Shown in pieces: positions 50,955-59,169 of a stretch of 64,000 nt of DNA. Position numbers and translations under genes: made by a program. The stretch is from Candidatus Krumholzibacteriia bacterium (GTDB lineage Bacteria > Krumholzibacteriota > Krumholzibacteriia > G020349025): assembly GCA_035649275.1 (NCBI GenBank), contig DASRJW010000097.1, forward strand, positions 26,859-90,858, written 5' to 3'. Position 1 is the first letter of the stretch; every line of letters begins with the position of its first letter. The notes beneath the pieces are model-generated. The model was not told the DNA's origin. It was given only the letters and a program-made list of their open reading frames with translations, and did no database searches.

Positions 50955-51953
50955 TCACCTCGATGGGGTTGCAGAGCAGTCGTCCAAGCGCAGGGCGTCC
51001 GTCATCGCGACGAGCACCTCGCGTGGTCCCTTGTAGGCTTCCCTGCTGTGTGCGGTCCGGATGTTGTCGACGAGCATCAGGTCGCCGGCCTGCCAGGGCT
51101 CGCGCGTGGTGTGCCGCGCGTAGACCTCGTTGACGGCCTGCACGATGTCCTCGCCGATCGGGTCCCCGTTGCCGAAGCAGGTGTTGAACGGCAGCCCGTC
51201 CACGCCGTACATCTCCACCAGGAACTCGCGCACCTCCGGTTCCAGCGTCCACTGGTTGAGGAAGGCGACCTGGTTGAACCAGCAGCTCTGACTGGTGCCC
51301 GGATGGCGCACGATGGCACGACGACGCTGCCTGGTGCGCAATCCACCGTTCGGTTGCCACTCGAACTCGATCTTGTGGGCGCGGCAGTAGCTCTCGATCG
51401 CACTACGGTCGCCGGTCCCGAACGCCTCGGCGTGAGACATCCCGATGTCCTCGTTATAGCTTCGCGTCAGCATCCAACCTTCGCGCTCGAACCTCGCCAC
51501 CAAGTCCGCCGGCAGCGCCTCGAGCACGGTCGGCGCGTCGGCCACGGCTGTGGCGCCGCCCTCGGTGGGCGCCGTGAGGCAGGCGAACAGCATGAGGCCG
51601 GGGACCTCGAAGAGGTAGCTCAGCTCGTGGTGCATGCACATGGGCTGGTTCGACGGCCAGGTCGAGGAGGAGTAGATGCCGTCGGCATAGACTTTGCGAG
51701 ACGCGAACGCCTCCTTCTCGATGATCAGGCCCGTTCCCAGGCGCTGGAAGACCGCACCGACTTGTGCCGCGTCACGAAGCCCGAGGCCGCGGACGAGAAC
51801 GGATCCGTGCTCGGTGACGACGGAGCGCAGCGCGACCCCGTACTCGGCCGCCCACCCCACCGCGTCCTCCGCGGCCTCGACGCAGAGAATCGGTGGCTTG
51901 CCGGACTGCAGCTCCAAGTCGAGCTGCGATGTCTGAGGGGATGAGGCTGACAT
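50955..51953 (-). CDS. TauD/SyrP-like Fe(II)/2-oxoglutarate dioxygenase
   Basis: A 332-residue non-heme iron oxygenase. The iron-binding triad is visible as CMHHELSYLF (H-x-E type) near residue 105 and the distal His in DNIRTAHSREAY near 305; the following GPREVLVAM carries the Arg that binds 2-oxoglutarate. LFACLTAPTEGGATAVADA is the typical loop of the SyrP/TauD branch, members of which hydroxylate amino acids on a carrier protein. Beta-hydroxylation of carrier-bound Dap is the likely role here, by inference. The ATG at 51953 has AAGGAG six bases upstream. It lies 46 bases after the peptide synthetase gene. Confidence 0.85.
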   Translation of the reverse strand: MSASSPQTSQLDLELQSGKPPILCVEAAEDAVGWAAEYGVALRSVVTEHGSVLVRGLGLRDAAQVGAVFQRLGTGLIIEKEAFASRKVYADGIYSSSTWPSNQPMCMHHELSYLFEVPGLMLFACLTAPTEGGATAVADAPTVLEALPADLVARFEREGWMLTRSYNEDIGMSHAEAFGTGDRSAIESYCRAHKIEFEWQPNGGLRTRQRRRAIVRHPGTSQSCWFNQVAFLNQWTLEPEVREFLVEMYGVDGLPFNTCFGNGDPIGEDIVQAVNEVYARHTTREPWQAGDLMLVDNIRTAHSREAYKGPREVLVAMTDALRLDDCSATPSR

Positions 51954-51999
51954 CACGAACTCCTTTCTGGTGACCGCGAGCTAGTGACCACGATGTGAG

Positions 52000-54900
52000 T
52001 CATTCGCTGCCGCGCAGCACGATCCGCGCTGCTTCCGCTGGACGAGTACGCAAGAAGTAATGGCCGCCCTCATCGAGGACGTGCACGTCGACCTGCTCCG
52101 CCAGGATGTGCCAGTCCCGATATCGTTGCGGCAGCTCCGACGTGGTCGGATCGTCGGCAGCGCCGATCACGGTGATTGGCGCCGACAGTTTCGCCGCCGG
52201 CGGGTTGTCCAGGATGTCCGCCAGATAACGGTGCGCGGATACGACGTCGTGCCGGTACGTGGCGCCGATGCGCTCGACCTGTCGCGTGTTCAGCTCCCCG
52301 AACTGCACCGGACCGTGGTTTCCGTGCAACGACGCAAAGATCTCGGCTTGGCTCCGACTGTTCAGCTCGGCGATGGCGGCACGCCGGTCGGCGGCGGTGC
52401 CCGGCAGCAGCGCGCCGATGAAGACGCGTTGCACCTCGACCCCTTTCTCCTGCAGCTTCCGGGCAGTCTCCAGGGCCAGCGCGGCGCCCGATGAGTGACC
52501 CCACAGCGAGACCCTGGTCAGGGCGCGCTCCGTGATCTCGTGGACGACCCGCTGGACCACCTCGTCCATCGGGGCGAGGGAGCCGTTGTCGGCACCCAGG
52601 TCGTGACCGGGCAGCTCGACCGCGAAGACCGGAAGCCCGCTATCCCGCAAAGCGAGCGCCATCGGTTGGAAGTTGACCGCGTTGCCGCCCGCGTAGGGGA
52701 AGCACACCAGAGCATTGCCCGAAGCTTTTTCCGTCTCCGACAGGTTCTGCAGCAGCCCGGAGTCCCCGGCGGAATCGCCGTCGACGAGCCGGGCAAGATC
52801 TGCCAACACCGGGTGACCCGTGAGATCCTTGAGGGTAACCGCATGGTCCAGCGCGATCACCAGCTTCACGGCCGAGAGCGAGGTGCCACCCCGGTCGAAG
52901 AAGTTGTGTCGCCGGTCCACCCGCTCGGGTGAGATGCCGAGGACCTTCGCCCAGGCGGCGGCAAGCCGCTTTTCAGTCTCCGTGCGGGGAGCTTCGCGAT
53001 CGCCCCCAGCGACGTCGAGCGCAGCGGCCAGTACCCGGAGGGCTTTCCGGTCGATCTTGCCGTTTGCGGTCAGCGGCAGGCTCTCCCGCCAGTGGAAGGC
53101 GGAGGGCACCATGTACTCCGGCAGGGACTCGCCCAGCAAGTCCTGAAGGAGGTCGATCTCGAGCCGTCGACCGGAGTAGAACGCCACCAGCTGCTTCGTT
53201 CGGTCGGCGCGCTCGACGACCACCACGGCGCCCTGTCGCACGCCGGCCAGACGCAGCAGGCTGTTTTCGATATCGCCGATCTCGATCCTGAAGCCGCGGA
53301 TCTTGACTTGGGCGTCGCGTCGGCCCAGGAACTCCAGCTTGCCATCCGGGCGCCACCGGCCATAGTCACCGCTGCGGTAGAGTCGTTCACCTTTGCGAAG
53401 CGGATCGTCCAGGAAAGCGACGCGTGTTCGCTCGGGGTCGTTGATGTAACCGCGACCGACACAGACCCCGGAGAAAACGATCTCTCCCGCTGCTCCCAGC
53501 GGCACGGGAGACAGGTGCTCGTCCACGACGTAGACGTGCACGTTGTTGATGGCGTGGCCGAGCGGAACCTGATTCCCTTCCGGTGCCCGGTCCATGACCT
53601 CGTGGTTCGTATCGTCCGACGTCTCTGTCAGCCCGTACGCGTTGACGAGCTTGATCCGAGGCTCGGCAGCGAACCAGCGCTGCACGAGCTCCTTGGTCAG
53701 CGCCTCGCCCGTGACCGAGACGCAGCGCAGATCGGCCAGTTCGCGCTGGTGCTCATCCAGAGTGGACAGCACGACCTCGAGGTACGACGGCACGACCTGT
53801 AGAACGTTGACTCTCTCCTCGACGATCTCGTCGACGAACTGCGGGACGTCGAGGATCACCTCCTGCTTGATGATCACGGTCCGGCCCCCTACCAGAACCG
53901 CGCTCAGCAACTGCCAGAGCGAGATGTCGAAGCACTGGGGGGCGATCTGGGCGACCGCCTGCCCTTCGCGAATCTCCAGGTCGTCGATTTTCGCGCAGAG
54001 GTGGTTCAGCAGGCCGGCGTGCTCGCACATCGCACCCTTGGGCTCACCGGTGGAGCCGGAGGTGAAGTAGATGTATGCGACTTGCCCCGGCGCGACATCG
54101 ATGCCGATGTTGTCGGGGCAGCCGTCCTCGCCGACCGCTTCGACAAGGATCGTGTGCACTCCGGGAAGCGTCGCGAGAGCCGCGTCGAGCGTGGCGTTGC
54201 TCCTGCGCTCGGTCATCACGAGCTTGCACTCGGCACGAGAGAGCATCGTCGCGATGCGGTCCGCCGGGAAATGCGGCTCGATGGGCAGGTAGACGCCCCC
54301 GGCCTTGAAGATCGCCAGCACGGCGGCCATCCAGTCCAGGCTGCGTTCGGTCACGACCGCCACTACTTCTTCTCGCCCCAGGCCCCGGTCCAACAAAGCG
54401 CGTCCCAGCCGGTTGGCCCGAGCGTTGAGCTCCGCGTAGGTCCACCGGTGGTCGCCGTGCACGGCTGCGACAGCGTTCGGATGGGCCCGAACGCGCTGCT
54501 CGAACAGCTCATGGGCGCGGCAGTCCGGAACTTCCCGTCGCGGGCCTGCGAGGCCTTCCAGCTGGAAGTGGAGTTCCTCGGCGGAGAGCAGGCTCTGCCG
54601 TCCATGCTCGGCCTCCGGGTCGACCGCGATGTGCTCGAGTACTGTGACGTGGTAGCCGGCGATCCGGGCCGCGGCCTCCGCATCCAGGGCATCCGTGCGG
54701 TACCGCAGTCGTAGAGCGAGCCGGTCGTCGTCACGCACTCCCACGCGCAGCACGACGTGGTCTACGAGATCTCCGTCCTCCATGGTGGGATCGAACACAA
54801 CCTCGAACGCGGGCTCGGTCAGGTGCAGCTCTCTCCGGAGATCGTCGAGCGGGAATTGCGCGTGGGAGAGCAGCTCCGCCTCGGCCGCCCGGGTGTCCAG

Positions 54901-55230
54901 GAGCAGTGTTCGCCACGAGCCGGCTCCGGTCGCCAGCCGACAGGGCAACGGTGAACCGGCCTTTGCGGCCACGTAACCGGTCGTCACCTGCTGCTCGCCG
55001 GAAAGCGCCGCCAGGACCCTGGCGTGTGCGGCGAGCAGGATCGAGCCGAGTGGCACCGAGAGCTCGTCTGCCAGCCGGCACAACGAGATCACCAGATCTT
55101 CCGGAAGTGTCGTCTCGTGCTCGGCCACGCCCTTGGCTCGATCGCTCGTCCAGCGCAGGATCGTCGTGAATCCGCCTGTCGCGAGCACGTTCCGCCAGTA
55201 CTCCCTGCTGGCGTCTGCTGCCACTCTCAT
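52000..55230 (-). CDS. Nonribosomal peptide synthetase (half C - A - PCP - TE)
   Basis: A 1076-residue synthetase. Residues 1-230 match only the second half of a condensation domain (from YWRNVLATGG on); the HHxxxDG motif is absent. The A domain spans 236-735: A3 is SGSTGEPKG, A5 NAYGLTETS, A7 YRSGDYGRW, A10 LPLTANGKID. Pocket residues by alignment to GrsA read D435 I436 W439 Q478 S505 T507 A531 D539 D540 K728. PCP Ser is 784 (FFDRGGTSLS). TE: Ser913 (GHSSG), Asp1026 or 1027, His1057 (GGHYFL). It overlaps the upstream gene as ATGA, with GGAGGT before the ATG. Two acidic pocket residues fit a diamino acid such as Dap. Confidence 0.9.
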   Translation of the reverse strand: MRVAADASREYWRNVLATGGFTTILRWTSDRAKGVAEHETTLPEDLVISLCRLADELSVPLGSILLAAHARVLAALSGEQQVTTGYVAAKAGSPLPCRLATGAGSWRTLLLDTRAAEAELLSHAQFPLDDLRRELHLTEPAFEVVFDPTMEDGDLVDHVVLRVGVRDDDRLALRLRYRTDALDAEAAARIAGYHVTVLEHIAVDPEAEHGRQSLLSAEELHFQLEGLAGPRREVPDCRAHELFEQRVRAHPNAVAAVHGDHRWTYAELNARANRLGRALLDRGLGREEVVAVVTERSLDWMAAVLAIFKAGGVYLPIEPHFPADRIATMLSRAECKLVMTERRSNATLDAALATLPGVHTILVEAVGEDGCPDNIGIDVAPGQVAYIYFTSGSTGEPKGAMCEHAGLLNHLCAKIDDLEIREGQAVAQIAPQCFDISLWQLLSAVLVGGRTVIIKQEVILDVPQFVDEIVEERVNVLQVVPSYLEVVLSTLDEHQRELADLRCVSVTGEALTKELVQRWFAAEPRIKLVNAYGLTETSDDTNHEVMDRAPEGNQVPLGHAINNVHVYVVDEHLSPVPLGAAGEIVFSGVCVGRGYINDPERTRVAFLDDPLRKGERLYRSGDYGRWRPDGKLEFLGRRDAQVKIRGFRIEIGDIENSLLRLAGVRQGAVVVVERADRTKQLVAFYSGRRLEIDLLQDLLGESLPEYMVPSAFHWRESLPLTANGKIDRKALRVLAAALDVAGGDREAPRTETEKRLAAAWAKVLGISPERVDRRHNFFDRGGTSLSAVKLVIALDHAVTLKDLTGHPVLADLARLVDGDSAGDSGLLQNLSETEKASGNALVCFPYAGGNAVNFQPMALALRDSGLPVFAVELPGHDLGADNGSLAPMDEVVQRVVHEITERALTRVSLWGHSSGAALALETARKLQEKGVEVQRVFIGALLPGTAADRRAAIAELNSRSQAEIFASLHGNHGPVQFGELNTRQVERIGATYRHDVVSAHRYLADILDNPPAAKLSAPITVIGAADDPTTSELPQRYRDWHILAEQVDVHVLDEGGHYFLRTRPAEAARIVLRGSE

Positions 55231-57761
55231 ACTGGCTGACCTCCATTCGGCGCAGGCAATCCTATGGCCTGCGGCAAGAAACGCGCTGCTGCTGTACTTT
55301 GTGCATCTGCAGGATGCCTGTCTCGAAGCTCTCTGGCCGGGTTGTCTCCCCACTGGGTGTGAGGTGGGACCTCCTCACCCTTCATGAGAAACGCGTGCGG
55401 GCCGAGCTGTGCACCATCGCCCATCGTCACGCCGTAGTGGGCCCAGGCAAGGACGCCCAGCGTGCAGCCGGCACCGATCGTGATGTGGTCCGACTTGAAG
55501 CCGCCGTCCTCCTGTGAGTGCGACTGGATGATGGTTCCCATGTTGAGCGTGCAGTCATCCCCGATCGTGACCAGGGTCCGCTCGGTGACGTTGCAGCCGT
55601 CGTCGAAGACGCGCCGGCCGATCCGGACCCCGAGTAGGCGCCAGGCGAGGCTCTTGAGCGGGGTGCCATCGAACGGCATCAGCACCGAATTGATCACCAC
55701 CAGCTTCCAGTAGCGTTCGTGAGACCAGAAGGCCGGATCGTAGATCGAGCAGTTCCGGGGTTGCAGAGGCCGGAACAGCGTGTAAGCACGCTCTACCAAC
55801 GCGTAGTACAAGACCCGGAGCAGGATTCCGAGTTCTGCGGCCAGGGCGAGCGCCGTGGACGTGCCGAGCTCGTGAATGTGGTCCGCGGCAGTGATGGCGA
55901 GCAGGAGCATCCCGAAGGAATGGATCCAGTGCACCAGCACGAACAACCCCATGGACCCGAGGTTGTGTTTGTCCTTGGCTGCAAGCCGACGACGCAGATC
56001 GGCGGCGCTTTTCGGAGCCAGCTTGCTGTCACGCAGGACCGTTCGCGGAATCTCGAAGCTGGGCGAGCCCAGGAGTCCGATTCCCTCCCGCTGCTCGCCG
56101 TCGAGAGGAACCAGGACCTTCGTCCCGAGCAGGCAGTTGTCCCCCGTCTTGCCCTGAGACGGATAGGCAACGTTGTTGCCGAGGAAGTTGTCGGGACCGA
56201 TCGTCACGCGCGCCAGCCGGAACGACGTGCTCGAATAGTCGACGTTGATGACGGACAACCCGTCCGCGATCATGGTTCCACTGCCGATGCGCACCAGGAA
56301 AGGATTGTCGTGCTTGAAGTCCGAGCCGAAATTCGACCCGGTTTGGACGATCCGGCCAAGGTCGTACCCGATCCAGCGCAGGTAGTAGACGATATACGAG
56401 CTGTCCCCGAAGAGACCGAGGAAGTACCTGACGTTGGTGAGGCGGGTGATCGTCCGCTGTGCCCAGTAATGGAACCCGTAGAGCGGATAGACCTTGCCCG
56501 GGTCGAAGCCGAGATGGAGTAGGCGAGGCACAGTGGCCACGAAGACGAGCCCGAAGAGGGTGCTACCGAAGAACAGCGCCAGCGAGCCGACCAGCAAGGC
56601 GAGGTAGGGCGTCGTCGTGTCGATCGCCGAGTGAGTGGCGCTGGCGAAGCCGAATCGAGGGGCAACTGTCCAGAGCACCCGGTACAGGACGGCGCTCAAA
56701 GCCGGCAGCACGAGAACGATGAGCAGCAGCTCCGCGAGCGAGTAAACCACCCTTCTCAGGGTGCCGCAGGGGGCCGGGTCGACCGCTCGGTAGTCCACCG
56801 CGGTACGCTGCCGCGCCGGCGAGCCTTGCCGGTGCTCGCCGTCCGGCACGGACTGCCCGGCATGCAGCGACGAGGAATGGCCGATCTGCGCTCCGTCGCC
56901 CAGCGAGGTGTCGATGTCGAGCACCGTCATCTCGCCCACGAACGCGTTTCTCCCGATGCGGACCGAGCCCGTCTCGATCATACCGGCATGGGCCCGGTAG
57001 CACAGGAAGTACGAGTCCTTGCGGACGATCGCGTTGTCCCCGACCGTCAGAAGGTCAGTGCACACCGGCACATGGGTCGAAAGGATCAATGCGTTCCTGC
57101 CAATTCTCGCACCCAAGGCCCGCAGGTAGAGCGCGTAGACCGGTGTTCCGACGAACGCCACCACCGGGTTCATCCGAACGAGAAACTTGACGAACCAGAA
57201 GCGGACGTAGGCCAAGCTCCAGATCCGGATCCGCTGGGGCTTCCAACGCCCGATGAGCATCCACTTCGCCAGGATCGGAACCGAGGACAGGACCACGAAC
57301 CCCGCGCCGGAGGTCACAACCGACCGTAGGAAGACGTCGCCCAGGTGTGATCCGCCGAGAGTCCACGCGAAAGAGCGGATCAAAGCGCTGAGGACGAGAA
57401 ACGAATACCCCGTCCCGAGCAGGAACTGCAGCACCCCACAGAGGAAATGTTGTGCGTTGCAGACCGGCGTGGGACCCTCGACCGGTGGCGATGCGGGAGC
57501 AGGTGAGGAGACGGGAGCCACCTCGATGATCGACGCCGCCAGACTCCGGATCGTCGGGTTGGCGTAGACCTCCTTCATCGACACCGACGGCAGGTCCGCC
57601 CGCTTGCGGACACGGGCACAGAAGTGCGCCATGACCATGGAGTCCGCACCGAGTTCGTCGAAGAAGTGGCTGTCGACAGGCACTGGCTCCACGCGAAGCA
57701 CGCCGGCCAGGATCGCCGACAGGGCCTGCTCGACACCGATGGTCGTCGTGGCCGGCGACAT
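55227..57761 (-). CDS. Stand-alone PCP-Pls/PosA terminal domain membrane protein
   Basis: An 844-residue protein. Residues 5-80 are a carrier domain with the pantetheine Ser near 41 (FFDELGADSM). Then two membrane helices (about 105-160), a left-handed beta-helix domain (about 200-320), two helices (355-430), a second beta-helix (480-580), two helices (630-690) and a third (720-810). This T-TM-TM-C-TM-TM-C-TM-TM-C order is that of Pls-type homopoly-amino-acid synthetases (epsilon-polylysine), except that no adenylation domain is attached. The A domain of the next gene may load it. Start at 57761 is chosen for family fit; 57860 is possible. It overlaps the NRPS gene by four bases. Confidence 0.85.
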   Translation of the reverse strand: MSPATTTIGVEQALSAILAGVLRVEPVPVDSHFFDELGADSMVMAHFCARVRKRADLPSVSMKEVYANPTIRSLAASIIEVAPVSSPAPASPPVEGPTPVCNAQHFLCGVLQFLLGTGYSFLVLSALIRSFAWTLGGSHLGDVFLRSVVTSGAGFVVLSSVPILAKWMLIGRWKPQRIRIWSLAYVRFWFVKFLVRMNPVVAFVGTPVYALYLRALGARIGRNALILSTHVPVCTDLLTVGDNAIVRKDSYFLCYRAHAGMIETGSVRIGRNAFVGEMTVLDIDTSLGDGAQIGHSSSLHAGQSVPDGEHRQGSPARQRTAVDYRAVDPAPCGTLRRVVYSLAELLLIVLVLPALSAVLYRVLWTVAPRFGFASATHSAIDTTTPYLALLVGSLALFFGSTLFGLVFVATVPRLLHLGFDPGKVYPLYGFHYWAQRTITRLTNVRYFLGLFGDSSYIVYYLRWIGYDLGRIVQTGSNFGSDFKHDNPFLVRIGSGTMIADGLSVINVDYSSTSFRLARVTIGPDNFLGNNVAYPSQGKTGDNCLLGTKVLVPLDGEQREGIGLLGSPSFEIPRTVLRDSKLAPKSAADLRRRLAAKDKHNLGSMGLFVLVHWIHSFGMLLLAITAADHIHELGTSTALALAAELGILLRVLYYALVERAYTLFRPLQPRNCSIYDPAFWSHERYWKLVVINSVLMPFDGTPLKSLAWRLLGVRIGRRVFDDGCNVTERTLVTIGDDCTLNMGTIIQSHSQEDGGFKSDHITIGAGCTLGVLAWAHYGVTMGDGAQLGPHAFLMKGEEVPPHTQWGDNPARELRDRHPADAQSTAAARFLPQAIGLPAPNGGQPV

Positions 57762-57820
57762 GCTCACGCCGGCGGACGCCGCCGCCAGATCGGCACCGCC
57801 GGCCCCGCAGTGCAGATCCA

Positions 57821-58672
57821 CTACCCTCGCCCTCCGAATCCAGAGGCTTCGCCCCTGCAATTGTCGCTGGGATCGCGGCGGCGGATCCCCATGGCGGGGA
57901 CCCTACGAAGGCAGGTGGTCGCGACGACGAGGCCGCGATCGACCACCCACTGCCCGCCGATGCGGACCCCGTGGGAGTCCGCAAGACCGGGTTCCCGAAC
58001 GAGCACATGCGCTTCGAAGGTGCCGCCGACGGACAACTCGACCGACAGGTCGGCGAAGTCCAGCCACCGCCGGGTCAGCGGAAACCACGTCTTGTACGCA
58101 GACTCTTTGGCGCAGAAGAAGATGCGGTCCCAGTGCAGGTCGGGGCGGGATTCGCTCAATGCCGAGAGCTGGGCCGATTCCTCCTCCCGCAGCATGAAGT
58201 CGAGCACCGCAGCGGGGACGGGCGCGTGCGGCTCGGCATCGATTCCGACGCCGAGCAGATCGTCGCATCGTGCAACGACGGCGGCGCGGTAGCCCGCGCA
58301 ATGGGTCATGCTACCGACGACGCCGACGGGCCACCGGGGTACGCCGTCTGCGTCGGAGAGGATCGGGACGGCCGTCACGCCGATCTTCCTGAGCGCTTCG
58401 CGGGCGCAGTACCGGACCGTGGCGAACTCGCGTCGGCGCTGGGTCACGGCGTTGGCCACCGCGGCGATCTCGACCGGAAACATGGTCGACAGTGGGACAT
58501 CCGAGAACATCTCGACGCACGCTGACACCGGCAACCGCATCCAGCCTACGAGACCGTCTTCACACCATGTGCTGCTGCGACAGGATTGCGTGCGACATTC
58601 GTCGTCGGCGATCGGCACGTAGAAGCTCGCTGCAACCGCACTCGTGACAGCCGTGCTCAGTGGCGACTGCAT
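57821..58672 (-). CDS. 4'-phosphopantetheinyl transferase (EntD/Sfp-like)
   Basis: A 283-residue enzyme that moves phosphopantetheine from CoA to the Ser of carrier domains, turning apo to holo. GVGIDAEP (Mg-binding Asp and Glu) and FFCAKESAYKTWFPLT are the family motifs, of the EntD subtype; SMTHCAGYRAAVV is the conserved loop ahead. The last 30 residues are Arg/Gly-rich and lie over the start region of the next gene. First gene of the cluster; its promoter lies about 70 bases upstream. It should activate the PCPs of both synthetase proteins. Confidence 0.9.
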   Translation of the reverse strand: MQSPLSTAVTSAVAASFYVPIADDECRTQSCRSSTWCEDGLVGWMRLPVSACVEMFSDVPLSTMFPVEIAAVANAVTQRRREFATVRYCAREALRKIGVTAVPILSDADGVPRWPVGVVGSMTHCAGYRAAVVARCDDLLGVGIDAEPHAPVPAAVLDFMLREEESAQLSALSESRPDLHWDRIFFCAKESAYKTWFPLTRRWLDFADLSVELSVGGTFEAHVLVREPGLADSHGVRIGGQWVVDRGLVVATTCLRRVPAMGIRRRDPSDNCRGEASGFGGRG

Positions 58673-58740
58673 TGTGACCGGATCCTTCGGCTACTTCAGA
58701 GTGCGGTCGGTCATCGGATACTCGGAGCGATGAATACGGC

Positions 58741-58769
58741 ATTCTAAAGTGGCCGTGCGTAAAAGTAAA
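58741..58769 (-). promoter_or_regulatory. Promoter of the Dap/NRPS cluster
   Basis: Read on the minus strand: TTTACT (58769-58764), a 17-base spacer and TAGAAT (58746-58741), 68 bases ahead of the transferase start. It lies in a locally AT-rich gap. All seven genes downstream are on the same strand with gaps of 67 bases or less, so this promoter could drive the whole cluster. Confidence 0.55.
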
Positions 58770-58866
58770 CGTCGGACTGTTCACAATGACTCGAGGATCG
58801 CTTCGCCGCACCATCAGAGCCCTGAGTGAAAAACCCCAATTAAAGATTGTGTAGAGGAAAACCCCG

Positions 58867-59076
58867 ATGATGCATTCGATGGTTTACCGGATCGGTGCTG
58901 CTGCATTGAGACAATCGACGCTTCGGAGTTTTCACAGTTTTTGTAAAGGACGGTCGGCAGCGGACGAAAACTCGATCGACAATGCCGTCACCGACAGTCT
59001 CTTCGGTCTCTACAACACCGAGGCATCCCGCCGGGGCCATGGAGAAGCCTCGATGCGGTCGAGGTTCCGCGAATGA
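58867..59076 (+). CDS. Possible small protein, divergent from the cluster
   Basis: A 69-codon frame starting MMHSMVYRIGAAALRQS, with GAGG nine bases upstream. It is the only plausible frame in the 500-base gap between the transferase and serC. No family is recognised and it could be chance. The gap is AT-rich in its first half and otherwise holds only the cluster promoter. Confidence 0.25.
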   Translation: MMHSMVYRIGAAALRQSTLRSFHSFCKGRSAADENSIDNAVTDSLFGLYNTEASRRGHGEASMRSRFRE

Positions 59077-59169
59077 GTCGACTGGTTCCAGACGCAGAAC
59101 TTGGCCGGGAGCGGGACGCGGCTCAGGGTGCGGGGCGCTCGTAACACCCGTCGATCCCGGGCGAGCGGA

